Shown in pieces: positions 1 to 8,234 of a DNA stretch of 46,896 nucleotides (the stretch's first letter is position 1; every line of letters begins with the position of its first letter). This DNA is from Chitinophaga pinensis. GTDB lineage: Bacteria; Bacteroidota; Bacteroidia; Flavobacteriales; Flavobacteriaceae. Position numbers and translations under genes: made by a program. The DNA is taken from assembly GCA_943324545.2 (NCBI GenBank), contig CALPMA020000003.1:1-46896 (forward strand), written 5' to 3'. The notes under the pieces are model-generated. The model saw only the letters and a list, made by a program, of their open reading frames with translations. It was not told where the DNA came from and did not search any database.

Positions 1-53
1 CTTTTTTTATAAAAGTTATCAATTTATCAAATAAACAAATCCACAAATTAAAC

Positions 54-61
54 TAAATTTG
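54..61 (+). promoter_or_regulatory. -7 promoter box of rlmN
   Basis: The sequence TAAATTTG matches the Bacteroidota -7 consensus TAnnTTTG exactly. It ends 4 nt before the rlmN ATG, so a start site 5-7 nt past the box would give a leaderless or nearly leaderless mRNA. I see no convincing -33 TTG. Confidence 0.6.
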
Positions 62-65
62 CACC

Positions 66-1109
66 ATGCAAATCGAGAAAAAAGACATAAGAGCATTATC
101 AAAAGAGCAGTTGCGTGATTTTTTTGTTGCCCATCAAGACAAAGCCTTTCGTGGAAACCAGGTTTATGAATGGTTGTGGAGCAAAGGCGCACATAGTTTT
201 GACGACATGACTAATGTTTCAAAAGAAACTCGATTGATGTTAGAAAACAATTTTGTTATCAATCATATTAAGGTTGACACAATGCAACGCAGTTCAGATG
301 GAACAGTAAAAAATGCCGTTCGATTGCATGACGGATTGGTGGTAGAAAGTGTTTTAATCCCAACAAATACAAGAACTACCGCTTGTGTTTCTAGTCAAGT
401 AGGTTGTAGTTTAGATTGCAACTTTTGCGCTACAGCAAGATTAAAAAGAATGCGAAATTTGGAACCAGGAGAAATTTATGACCAAGTTATTGCTATTGAT
501 AAAGAAAGTCGTTTGTATTATAACCATCCGCTTTCCAATATTGTTTTTATGGGAATGGGAGAACCGCTCATGAACTATAACAATGTTTTGAAAGCAATTT
601 CTATGATCACTTCTGATGAAGGCCTGGGGATGTCTCCAAAAAGAATCACTCTTTCTACTTCGGGCGTTCCTAAAATGATTAAAAAATTGGCTGATGATGA
701 AGTTAAGTTCAAATTGGCGGTTTCATTGCATTCTGCGATCGATGAAATTCGTTCCCGAATAATGCCATTTTCAGCTAATTTTCCTTTAGCAGATTTGCGT
801 GAAGCATTGGAATATTGGTACACAAAAACAAAAAGTAAAATTACCTACGAATATGTGGTTTGGAAAGGAATTAACGATAATAAAGAATCGGTTGATGCCT
901 TAGTGAAATTCTGTAAATATGTGCCTTGCAAAGTCAATTTAATAGAATACAACCCTATAGATGATGGAGAATTTCAACAAGCATCTGAAGATTCAATTAA
1001 TGCATACATAAAGGCACTTTCCGCTTTTCATATAGTTGCTAAAGTTAGAAGAAGTAGGGGAAAAGATATTGATGCTGCTTGTGGACAATTAGCTAACAAA
1101 GAAGTATAA
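66..1109 (+). CDS. rlmN: 23S rRNA (adenine-2503-C2)-methyltransferase RlmN
   Basis: This radical-SAM enzyme methylates C2 of A2503 in 23S rRNA, and in family members also A37 of some tRNAs. The 347 residues fit the family length. The CX3CX2C cluster motif is CSLDCNFC (Cys114, Cys118, Cys121), binding the 4Fe-4S cluster. The two cysteines used in the methyl-transfer mechanism appear as Cys107 (TTACVSSQ) and Cys339 (DAACGQLA). A glycine-rich GMGEPLMNYNN stretch for SAM binding follows the cluster. The gene stands alone, with its own -7 box directly before the ATG and a hairpin terminator straight after the stop. It acts in the cytoplasm on rRNA during ribosome assembly. Cfr is an alternative for this fold, but the overall sequence reads as RlmN. 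Confidence 0.96.
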   Translation: MQIEKKDIRALSKEQLRDFFVAHQDKAFRGNQVYEWLWSKGAHSFDDMTNVSKETRLMLENNFVINHIKVDTMQRSSDGTVKNAVRLHDGLVVESVLIPTNTRTTACVSSQVGCSLDCNFCATARLKRMRNLEPGEIYDQVIAIDKESRLYYNHPLSNIVFMGMGEPLMNYNNVLKAISMITSDEGLGMSPKRITLSTSGVPKMIKKLADDEVKFKLAVSLHSAIDEIRSRIMPFSANFPLADLREALEYWYTKTKSKITYEYVVWKGINDNKESVDALVKFCKYVPCKVNLIEYNPIDDGEFQQASEDSINAYIKALSAFHIVAKVRRSRGKDIDAACGQLANKEV

Positions 1110-1113
1110 AAAA

Positions 1114-1140
1114 AACGTTCAGATTCTGAACGTTTTTTTT
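1114..1140. terminator. Bidirectional rho-independent terminator
   Basis: The stem AACGTTCAG pairs perfectly with CTGAACGTT around a 3-nt loop. It is flanked by an A-run on the left and a T-run on the right, so it can stop both rlmN and the convergent lipoprotein gene. Confidence 0.88.
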
Positions 1141-1159
1141 ATACAATAATTCCTAATTA

Positions 1160-2008
1160 TTAGAATGTAATTGTTACTGGAGTTCCTCCATCAATTGATA
1201 TAGTAGCTACATTATCACAAGTTCCAGTTCCATAATCTAAAACTGCAATGTGGTTTGGTCTAGTAATATTTACTATTCCAGAAACGACTCTGTAATCACA
1301 ATTTAATCTAATTCTAATTGGAGTTGTATTAGAAATAGCATTGGAATGAACATTTCCGTTAGGGAAAGTAGTTGTCCAGTTTCCTGTTACAACATATACG
1401 TTATCAGTCCAAATTAAAGTATCAAATCCCTCAACACACTCTCTAGTTCTAGTTCCAACCCTTGTGAAAACACCCCTAGAATTAGTAAATGTCATATTCA
1501 TATCCATTACGTTAATTGGGTGAACAGCAGCTTGATAAGTAGAAGTTCCAAACGATCTTGTAATTGTTCTATTTCCTTGAACTAAAAAGTCATTATAATA
1601 AAAACCATCAAAAGAATAGGAAATTTCATAATTAGTTCGTGTGTAACTTAAACTTCCACTAACTCTAATAATCCCTCTTAGAATTGCACCATTTGGCATC
1701 GCACATCCAGCAGTTCCAAAATTTATTATTCTAGTCCATCTTGTTGCTGTAAAAGTTCTTGTTACCATTGCACAAGGAGGTAATGAATTAATTTCTGTTG
1801 GCGAAATAGATTTTCCGGTAGGATTTTCTATAAAATACTGATCGTCAATAATATCTGACAAGTCATTGGTAACTTGATCTAATTTTGCATTAGTTTGAAT
1901 ATCAGCTGCAGTAAATGCATTAGCAAGATCATTATTGTCTTTAGTACAACTAGCAAATAAAATAACCGCAAACAATACAGTTAATTTTAGAATTGAATTT
2001 GTTTTCAT
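1160..2008 (-). CDS. Hypothetical surface lipoprotein
   Basis: I do not recognise a functional domain in this 282-residue protein. Residues 1-21 are a lipoprotein signal peptide ending in the lipobox FASC, with Cys21 as the lipidated residue. CTKDNND follows; acidic residues just after the cysteine are common in flavobacterial lipoproteins and can mark surface export, which is inference here. The mature part is rich in Thr, Asn and Ile in short alternating stretches, as in beta-sheet proteins. It has several further cysteines that could form disulfides. It is convergent with rlmN and divergent from the polyprenyl synthase gene, with its own -7 box about 38 nt upstream, so it is probably monocistronic. 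No function is assigned. Confidence 0.85.
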   Translation of the reverse strand: MKTNSILKLTVLFAVILFASCTKDNNDLANAFTAADIQTNAKLDQVTNDLSDIIDDQYFIENPTGKSISPTEINSLPPCAMVTRTFTATRWTRIINFGTAGCAMPNGAILRGIIRVSGSLSYTRTNYEISYSFDGFYYNDFLVQGNRTITRSFGTSTYQAAVHPINVMDMNMTFTNSRGVFTRVGTRTRECVEGFDTLIWTDNVYVVTGNWTTTFPNGNVHSNAISNTTPIRIRLNCDYRVVSGIVNITRPNHIAVLDYGTGTCDNVATISIDGGTPVTITF

Positions 2009-2045
2009 ATTATAAAAAATTGAATTTATTTTTTTAAGACTAAAA

Positions 2046-2053
2046 CAAATTTA
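2046..2053 (-). promoter_or_regulatory. -7 promoter box of the lipoprotein gene
   Basis: On the minus strand this reads TAAATTTG, an exact TAnnTTTG match. The expected leader is about 30 nt. No clear -33 TTG was found. Confidence 0.55.
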
Positions 2054-2102
2054 AATAGTTTAATTGTAATAAAAAAATATTTTCAATCCAGTTTCAAAAT
2101 AG

Positions 2103-2110
2103 TATCTTTG
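2103..2110 (+). promoter_or_regulatory. -7 promoter box of the polyprenyl synthase gene
   Basis: TATCTTTG matches TAnnTTTG exactly and ends 6 nt before the ATG at 2117. Its last three bases form an in-frame TTG that a gene finder could mistake for a start codon. The transcript should begin at about 2115-2118 and be leaderless. Confidence 0.6.
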
Positions 2111-2116
2111 AATCCT

Positions 2117-3094
2117 ATGAATATAATAGCCGAAATAAAAAATCCTATACTATCAGAAATGGATCTTTTCGAAATAAAATTTCGAGAATCGATGGTTTCA
2201 AAAATTGGTTTGCTCAATCGGATTACCTATTATATCGTAAATAGAAAAGGAAAACAAATGCGCCCTATGTTTGTTTTTTTAACCGCAAAGATGCTTTCAA
2301 ATGGCATTGTAAACGAAAGAACCTATCGAGGAGCATCTGTAATAGAACTAATTCATACCGCGACTTTAGTGCACGACGATGTGGTTGATGACAGTAATCA
2401 AAGACGCGGATTTTTCTCCATAAATGCCCTTTGGAAAAATAAAATTGCAGTATTAGTGGGTGATTATTTACTTTCTAAGGGTTTGTTACTTTCTATTGAT
2501 AACGATGATTTTGATTTATTGAAAATTATTTCAGTTGCCGTTCGGGAAATGAGCGAAGGGGAATTACTTCAAATAGAAAAAGCAAGAAGATTGGACATTA
2601 CGGAAGCTATTTATTATGAAATTATTCAAAAGAAAACAGCTACTTTAATAGCTGCTTGCTGTGCACTTGGTGCAAAATCTGTAATCGATGATGAAAATCA
2701 GGTTGAAAATATGAGAAGATTTGGAGAGCTTATTGGAATGGCTTTTCAAATTAAAGACGATCTGTTTGATTATTCAGAAGAGGCAATTGGAAAACCAACA
2801 GGAATTGATATAAAAGAACAAAAAATGACTTTGCCATTAATTCACGTTTTGAATAATTGTACTTCAAATAAAAAAAGTTGGTTGATCAACTCTATTAAGA
2901 ATCATAATAAAGATAAAAAAAGGGTTAAGGAAGTGATTGCATTTGTGAAAAACAGTAACGGACTAGCCTATGCGGAGCAAAAAATGATTGAATTCCAACA
3001 AGAAGCCCTGCAAATAATAGAAAATTATCCGCAATCGGCTTATAAAGATTCTTTGATCATGATGGTCAATTATGTCATTGAAAGAAAAAAGTAA
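2117..3094 (+). CDS. Long-chain polyprenyl diphosphate synthase
   Basis: This trans-prenyltransferase condenses isopentenyl diphosphate onto allylic primers to make the long isoprenoid chain of the quinones, menaquinone in flavobacteria. Both aspartate-rich metal-binding motifs are visible. The first is LVHDDVVDDSNQRRG and the second IKDDLFDYS. KPTGIDIKEQKMTLPLI follows the second motif, as in the IspB/HepT group. The length of 325 residues is normal. I chose the ATG at 2117 because the upstream in-frame TTG at 2108 lies inside the -7 box. Chain length cannot be read from the sequence; octaprenyl or heptaprenyl is likely. dnaG follows after 59 nt with its own -7 box. Confidence 0.92.
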   Translation: MNIIAEIKNPILSEMDLFEIKFRESMVSKIGLLNRITYYIVNRKGKQMRPMFVFLTAKMLSNGIVNERTYRGASVIELIHTATLVHDDVVDDSNQRRGFFSINALWKNKIAVLVGDYLLSKGLLLSIDNDDFDLLKIISVAVREMSEGELLQIEKARRLDITEAIYYEIIQKKTATLIAACCALGAKSVIDDENQVENMRRFGELIGMAFQIKDDLFDYSEEAIGKPTGIDIKEQKMTLPLIHVLNNCTSNKKSWLINSIKNHNKDKKRVKEVIAFVKNSNGLAYAEQKMIEFQQEALQIIENYPQSAYKDSLIMMVNYVIERKK

Positions 3095-3118
3095 TATTAA
3101 ATTACTCAAAAAAATTGG

Positions 3119-3126
3119 TAACTTTG
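3119..3126 (+). promoter_or_regulatory. -7 promoter box of dnaG
   Basis: TAACTTTG matches TAnnTTTG exactly and lies in the 59-nt gap after the polyprenyl synthase gene. Expected leader is about 20 nt to the TTG start. Confidence 0.5.
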
Positions 3127-3153
3127 AGCCTTAACCTTTGAACCTGAATTAAA

Positions 3154-5133
3154 TTGATTTCAAAAGCAACCATAGATACCGTTTTCGAAACTGCTCGTGT
3201 TGAGGAGGTTATTGGTGATTTTGTACAATTGAAACGTGCGGGAAGTAATTTCAAAGGATTAAGTCCCTTTTCAGACGAGCGTTCTCCATCTTTTATGGTG
3301 TCTCCAGTAAAACAAATTTGGAAAGATTTTAGTTCTGGAAAAGGGGGGAATTCGGTTGCTTTTTTAATGGAGCACGAACATTTTACTTATCCAGAAGCCA
3401 TTCGGTATTTGGCTAAAAAGTACAATATCGAAATTGAAGAAACGGTTCAAACAGATGAAGAAAAAGCCAATACTGATGTTCGAGAAAGTATGTACTTGGT
3501 TTCAGAATTTGCCAAAAATTATTTCCAAGATGCCCTTTTAAATACCGAAGAAGGAAAAGCAATAGGATATTCCTATTTTAAAGAAAGAGGTTTTACCAAT
3601 GAAACTATTAAGAAATTTTCCTTGGGTTATTCACCAGAAGCTTGGGATGCATTTACTAAGGAAGCTATAGGGAAAGGTTATAAATTAGAATTTTTAGAAA
3701 GCACTGGATTGACGATTCCACGAGACGATCGACCTTTTGACCGATTTAAAGGACGTGTAATGTTTCCTATTCAAAGTATGTCTGGACGTGTTTTGGGATT
3801 TGGCGGTAGAATATTGACCAATGATAAAAAAGCTGCAAAATATCTTAATTCCCCTGAGAGTGATATTTACCATAAAAGCAAAGTATTATACGGAATATAT
3901 CAAGCGAAACAAGCTATTGCAAAACAAAATAATTGCTTTTTGGTTGAAGGTTACACGGATGTAATTCAATTCAACCAAACGGGAATTGAAAATGTAGTTT
4001 CTTCTTCAGGAACCGCTTTAACGCCTGATCAAATCCGGTTAATTAACAGATTAACCAAAAATGTTACCGTACTTTTTGATGGTGATGCGGCAGGTTTACG
4101 TGCTTCCATTCGAGGAATCGATTTAATTTTGGAAGAGGGTATGAACGTAAGGGTCTGCGAATTTCCCGATGGAGAAGATCCAGATAGTTTTGCTAAGAAA
4201 ACACCCTATGAAGATTTAGTAGTTTATTTAGAAGAAAATGCTAAAGATTTTATTCAGTTCAAAGCCTCTTTATTAATGAAAGATGCCAAGAATGATCCAA
4301 TAAAAAAAGCCGAATTAATTCGAGATATTGTAGCAAGTATTTCAAAAATTCCGGACCGAATTCAACGTGAAATTTACATTCAGGAATGTTCGCGAATAAT
4401 GGATATTTCAGAGCAAGTTTTGTTGAGCACCTTAGCGCAATTAGTTAAAAAAGACATTTCAGATATTGGAAAAAAAATAAAACAAGAGCAAAGATCATTT
4501 GAAATTATAAAGAGTGAATCTGTTAATCAAATTGAGAAAGTTGATGTTTTATATCAATTAGAAAGAACAATAATCAAAATTTTACTTCTTTATGGAAATA
4601 GTAAAGAAGAATTTGAAGATGTTTTGTTAAAAACCAACTCCAACGGTGAGGTTGAAAATACGGTTGAAAAAAAAGAATATTCTGTTTACCAAAGGGTTTA
4701 TCTGAGTTTGCAAGAAGACGAAGTTGAATTGGCAAATGCACTTTTCAAAGCTATTTACAACAATTTGGTAAATTATTTTAATCAGAATGAGACTTTTAAT
4801 ATTGAACATTATTTAATGCAATTACCACAAGAGTTTGCTCAAGAAGTAACCGACATTCTAATGGAAGATGAAAAATTAGCACTTCATGATTGGGGCGGTC
4901 AGAATATATTTGTGAAACAAAAAAACGAATCCATAAGCCAATACGTTTCAGAAACTATTTTAACTATGAGATGGTATTTAGTAGATAAAATCATCGAAGA
5001 ATTAAAAGGATCGATTTTGCCAGATCCCTCTGAAGATAATTCAGAAACTATGTCTTTAGCAATGGATTACTCTAAGCTCATTAATTCTTTTTCTTTGAAA
5101 TTAGGAAGAGTTATGTCCAGATATAACAATTAA
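3154..5133 (+). CDS. dnaG: DNA primase DnaG, TTG start
   Basis: DnaG makes RNA primers at the replication fork. The Toprim core is intact: VEGYTD near residue 265 and the metal-binding DGD at 309-311 in VLFDGDAAG. The N-terminal zinc-ribbon region (residues 34-66) keeps its fold signature, but all four ligands are gone. By alignment with the E. coli CPFH and CFGC motifs the replacements are Ser37, Ser40, Asp58 and Ser61. The C-terminal third (from about residue 430), expected to bind helicase, is weakly conserved, as usual. The start is TTG at 3154. The next residues, ISKATIDTVFETARVEEVIG, fit the family N-terminus and there is no ATG nearby upstream. A strong terminator follows the stop. Confidence 0.95.
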   Translation: MISKATIDTVFETARVEEVIGDFVQLKRAGSNFKGLSPFSDERSPSFMVSPVKQIWKDFSSGKGGNSVAFLMEHEHFTYPEAIRYLAKKYNIEIEETVQTDEEKANTDVRESMYLVSEFAKNYFQDALLNTEEGKAIGYSYFKERGFTNETIKKFSLGYSPEAWDAFTKEAIGKGYKLEFLESTGLTIPRDDRPFDRFKGRVMFPIQSMSGRVLGFGGRILTNDKKAAKYLNSPESDIYHKSKVLYGIYQAKQAIAKQNNCFLVEGYTDVIQFNQTGIENVVSSSGTALTPDQIRLINRLTKNVTVLFDGDAAGLRASIRGIDLILEEGMNVRVCEFPDGEDPDSFAKKTPYEDLVVYLEENAKDFIQFKASLLMKDAKNDPIKKAELIRDIVASISKIPDRIQREIYIQECSRIMDISEQVLLSTLAQLVKKDISDIGKKIKQEQRSFEIIKSESVNQIEKVDVLYQLERTIIKILLLYGNSKEEFEDVLLKTNSNGEVENTVEKKEYSVYQRVYLSLQEDEVELANALFKAIYNNLVNYFNQNETFNIEHYLMQLPQEFAQEVTDILMEDEKLALHDWGGQNIFVKQKNESISQYVSETILTMRWYLVDKIIEELKGSILPDPSEDNSETMSLAMDYSKLINSFSLKLGRVMSRYNN

Positions 5134-5153
5134 AAATAAAAATATAAAGCATA

Positions 5154-5184
5154 AAAAAACCTGTTCAATACGAACAGGTTTTTT
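5154..5184. terminator. Bidirectional rho-independent terminator
   Basis: AAAAAACCTGTTC pairs with GAACAGGTTTTTT around a 5-nt loop. Runs of A and T on both sides allow use by dnaG (plus) and the convergent T9SS protein gene (minus). Confidence 0.9.
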
Positions 5185-5201
5185 ATTTTATTAAATGGTG
5201 A

Positions 5202-7055
5202 TTAATTCACTATTAATTTTTTTGTTGCTGTTTTTTCACCTTCAGTAATTTTAACAATATAGATACCGCTATTTAAATGAGCAATATTAATGGTACTATT
5301 TGAAGTTGTTGTCTTAATAACTTCTTTCCCTAAAACATCAAATAACGAAACAGTTCTTTCAGCATTTAAATTAGATTCAATATGCAAAACTCCATTAGAT
5401 ACTGGATTTGGATATACTTTTAATCCAGCAATTTCGTTGTTTTGTGTTTGAAGTGTAACAGAAAAATCGGCAGCATTTCTAGGAATAAATTGTGGAGTTA
5501 ACACAGGAGGATTAGCCGAAGAAACAAAATCATATCCTAAGGCTGTAATATTAAATGCTCCAGTAGGAATAGTTGCTCCAATGTAATTTGCTTCATTAAA
5601 TCCAGTTCTTAATACTCCGTTAGTAGTTCCGTCAAATACATTATAATTAGTACCAGTTGCAAATGCTTGCCCAGCAGTTAATGGAGTTACAGTTGTAGCG
5701 CCTGTTGCAATAGTACCTGTAATTGTGATATTATTAAAGCTAATTAATTCACTTTCGTAAGTATTTACATTTGCATTTAGCGCACCAATAGTAATGTTCT
5801 GAGCTGTAAGTGCATTTCCAGATGAAACTACAGTTTGGTTTTGTAAAGGAACCAATTCTAAAATACCATTGTAATCAATTAATTGACCAGACACATTGTT
5901 CATGCTATCTCCAACCGCAAAAGGGGTTGTTATTTTTCCAGCGCTATCATCTATCAATATACCTCCTGTACTATCTTGAATGAATTTTTGATTTCTTGTG
6001 GTTGCAACTAAAACAGTTCCTGCAGGAGTACGAACGTGTGAAACTACTGCTGTTCCGGTTAATGTATAGTAAGAGTTCAAAGTACCAGCTCTTAAAGTAG
6101 CAATATTTGTTACGTTGGTTAATCCAGCTATTGTAAATTGAGTTGTTGCACTTGCAGCAGGAGATAGAGGAGCGTGAGCATTATCAACTAAAGTAACTAC
6201 AACTGTGTGACTTCCTACTGTTAATCCGTTCAAAACAATTGGTGCAGTGTCGTATTTCATAACTGTTGCTCCGCCATCCACAGTATAGTGAATGTGACCA
6301 GTTCCGCTTCCATTGGCTACTGTAAAGTTAGATACAGAAACATTTACGGTAACGCTTGTAGTTAAAGGATTGTAAATGGTTGTATTAACAGGAGAGGTAA
6401 TTGCAATGGATGGTGCAGTAGAACAAACACTTATAGCGGTTGACGAGTTTCTTGGAGTTGGAGTAGCAACGATGAAATCAGTTGGGTTATTATTAGAATC
6501 TGTACAACCATTATTAAGTCTTAATGCTGAAGTAGTAGCAGAAATTACTGCACCGGTTGGACCGGTTCCTTCGTAACCTGTTGGTGTAGTTCCAAAACCA
6601 ACTTTATCTACTACTTGAGAATCAACTGGATTTGCACCAGTAACAAAAGTAGTTGAATTAGCTAAAACTACTTTTCCAGTAGATCCACTTATTGCAATTC
6701 CTGTTGCAGGAGTACTCGAAGAACTTATCCCATTTAAATCTGGGGTTGGTAAAGCAATTCCAACAGCGGCATTTGTAGCTTCTTGTATCAAATAGTACTG
6801 ACCCGGTTGAAGTGTAACATTTGGAAGATCTGTTTTGGAAGTCCAAGCAGTACCAGTAGCTGACGTATATTGTACAGACCACCCTGTTAAATTCTGCGGA
6901 GCAGTCCCTCTGTTAAACAATTCAATAAAATCGTGGGAATATGTAGCTCCAACATTACCTCCTCCGCCATATACTTGGCTAATTACGACTTGCGCATTAG
7001 AGGTGAATCCAATAAAAAGAAAAAAGATTGAAGTAAATAAGTAAATTTTTTTCAT
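5202..7055 (-). CDS. T9SS-secreted protein with lamin-tail domain
   Basis: This is a 617-residue exported protein. Residues 1-22 are a Sec signal peptide ending NAQ. From about 23 to 160 it resembles a lamin-tail domain: VVISQVYGGGGN, HDFIELFNRG, LTGWSVQY, GQYYLIQEA. A middle part (about 215-310) looks like an Ig-type fold. Residues around 320-440 resemble the OB-fold-like DUF5689 type: YYTLTGTAVVSHV and KFIQDSTGGILIDD. Residues 545-617 form a type A T9SS sorting domain, with YPNPVSNG near its start, FDVLGKEV in the middle and GIYIVKI before the basic tail. It should be surface-anchored or released. Lamin-tail proteins in this phylum are often linked to nucleases, but no nuclease motif is visible. 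It has its own -7 box. Confidence 0.88.
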   Translation of the reverse strand: MKKIYLFTSIFFLFIGFTSNAQVVISQVYGGGGNVGATYSHDFIELFNRGTAPQNLTGWSVQYTSATGTAWTSKTDLPNVTLQPGQYYLIQEATNAAVGIALPTPDLNGISSSSTPATGIAISGSTGKVVLANSTTFVTGANPVDSQVVDKVGFGTTPTGYEGTGPTGAVISATTSALRLNNGCTDSNNNPTDFIVATPTPRNSSTAISVCSTAPSIAITSPVNTTIYNPLTTSVTVNVSVSNFTVANGSGTGHIHYTVDGGATVMKYDTAPIVLNGLTVGSHTVVVTLVDNAHAPLSPAASATTQFTIAGLTNVTNIATLRAGTLNSYYTLTGTAVVSHVRTPAGTVLVATTRNQKFIQDSTGGILIDDSAGKITTPFAVGDSMNNVSGQLIDYNGILELVPLQNQTVVSSGNALTAQNITIGALNANVNTYESELISFNNITITGTIATGATTVTPLTAGQAFATGTNYNVFDGTTNGVLRTGFNEANYIGATIPTGAFNITALGYDFVSSANPPVLTPQFIPRNAADFSVTLQTQNNEIAGLKVYPNPVSNGVLHIESNLNAERTVSLFDVLGKEVIKTTTSNSTINIAHLNSGIYIVKITEGEKTATKKLIVN

Positions 7056-7083
7056 AATTTTTAATTTAATTTAAAATAGTACA

Positions 7084-7091
7084 CAAAGATA
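7084..7091 (-). promoter_or_regulatory. -7 promoter box of the lamin-tail protein gene
   Basis: On the minus strand this reads TATCTTTG, an exact TAnnTTTG match. The start site should fall near 7077, giving a leader of about 22 nt. Confidence 0.6.
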
Positions 7092-7165
7092 AGAGGTAAT
7101 CTGAACATTAATATCATATACAATGTAAATATTACATTAAATAATAAATGGGTAAATTAAGATAA

Positions 7166-7501
7166 CTATTTGACTATAAGTTTTCTAGTTGCAGTAGCTT
7201 CTCCTTCTTTGATTTTGATGATATAAACACCTGGAGATAATACAGAAATATTTAACTCTCTGGAGTTTAATATTGTTTGAAGGACTTTTTTTCCTAAAAC
7301 ATCAAAAATGGTGATTTCTTTGTCTAAGGATAATTTGGATGTAATGTAAATTTTACCATTGCTTACAGGGTTTGGATAGAAATTCAAGCCTTCAATTGAA
7401 GTTTCTTGATTTCTAGCTTGCATCTTACTATCTTGCGCTTTAGCGGTATAAGAACTTAGTAGAAATGCTGTTAAAGCAATATAAAAGTAATTTTTTAGCA
7501 T
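7166..7501 (-). CDS. Small secreted protein made almost only of a T9SS sorting domain
   Basis: The 111-residue product has a signal peptide (residues 1-22, ending TAKA) and only about 16 residues of spacer. Residues 39-111 are a complete type A T9SS sorting domain: FYPNPVSNGK, FDVLGKKV, GVYIIKIKEGEATATRK. The domain closely resembles that of the neighbouring 617-residue protein, which suggests tandem duplication with loss of the cargo domain. I start at the ATG at 7501. The longer in-frame version from 7546 would have 15 residues encoded by promoter-like DNA, including a near-match -7 box TACCTTTA (7516-7523, minus) about 20 nt after a TTTG. It could be a real minimal surface protein or a degenerate remnant; the frame is fully intact. 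Confidence 0.8.
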   Translation of the reverse strand: MLKNYFYIALTAFLLSSYTAKAQDSKMQARNQETSIEGLNFYPNPVSNGKIYITSKLSLDKEITIFDVLGKKVLQTILNSRELNISVLSPGVYIIKIKEGEATATRKLIVK

Positions 7502-7593
7502 TAATAAAATTTTTGTAAAGGTAGCGTTTTTATATAAAAAGTACAAAGTTTAACAAAATTAAAAGATTTTAACAAATTCTTTTCCAAATATTG

Positions 7594-8223
7594 TTACTTG
7601 CCATTATAGGATGTCATCGTAATTTCTAAACCAGCTAAGCCAAATGATTTTATAATTTCAGACGCTATTTCTAGTCGCTCTGGAAGCTTTATTTTTTCAT
7701 CGTCATCCCAATTTGCTAAAACATAATCAACCTGTTTTCCTTTTTTAAAGGCATCGCTAATTCCAAATCTAAATCGGGCATATTCTTGAGTATTTAAAAC
7801 TTGGGTAGTATTTTTCAATCCATTATGTCCGCCATCACTTCCCTTGGATCTAATTCTAATGGTGCCAAAAGGCAAATTCAAATCGTCAGTAATTATTAAA
7901 ACCCTGTCCAAAGAAATTTTTTCTTTATCCATCCAATATTGTACAGCCTTCCCACTCAAATTCATATAGGTATTTGGCTTTAACAGGATGAAAGTTTTTC
8001 CTTTAATTTTTATTTCTGCAACCGCCCCTAATTTCAAATTATCAAAACGTGCATCTTCTTTATTTGCAATAAAATCGAGTACTTTAAAACCTATATTGTG
8101 CCTAGTATTGACATATTCAGCGCCAATATTTCCAAGACCAACTATTAAAAACTTATTCATATCAACTAATTTGTCCGATGTTTTTTCTCTATTTAATAAA
8201 TTATTTAACCATTTTATCATCAT
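7594..8223 (-). CDS. pth: Peptidyl-tRNA hydrolase
   Basis: Pth releases tRNA from stalled or dropped-off peptidyl-tRNA in the cytoplasm. Key residues are in place: Asn32 in GLGN, catalytic His42 in TRHNIGF, Asn84 in KPNTYMN, Asp113 in TDDLNLPFG, and the GSDGGHNGLK substrate-binding stretch. The protein has 209 residues. The first 21 (MMIKWLNNLLNREKTSDKLV and one more) form an N-terminal extension before the usual Pth start at Met22 (8160). Such extensions are common in flavobacterial Pth as far as I recall, so I keep the longer start, with 8160 as the alternative. It lies 11 nt after nadE on the same strand and is probably co-transcribed with it. Confidence 0.95.
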   Translation of the reverse strand: MMIKWLNNLLNREKTSDKLVDMNKFLIVGLGNIGAEYVNTRHNIGFKVLDFIANKEDARFDNLKLGAVAEIKIKGKTFILLKPNTYMNLSGKAVQYWMDKEKISLDRVLIITDDLNLPFGTIRIRSKGSDGGHNGLKNTTQVLNTQEYARFRFGISDAFKKGKQVDYVLANWDDDEKIKLPERLEIASEIIKSFGLAGLEITMTSYNGK

Positions 8224-8234
8224 GCTAAAGTAGT

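Noticed and set aside
7502-7546. Longer start for the small T9SS protein (from 7546)
   Set aside because: The 15 extra residues come from promoter-like DNA and would bury the signal peptide.
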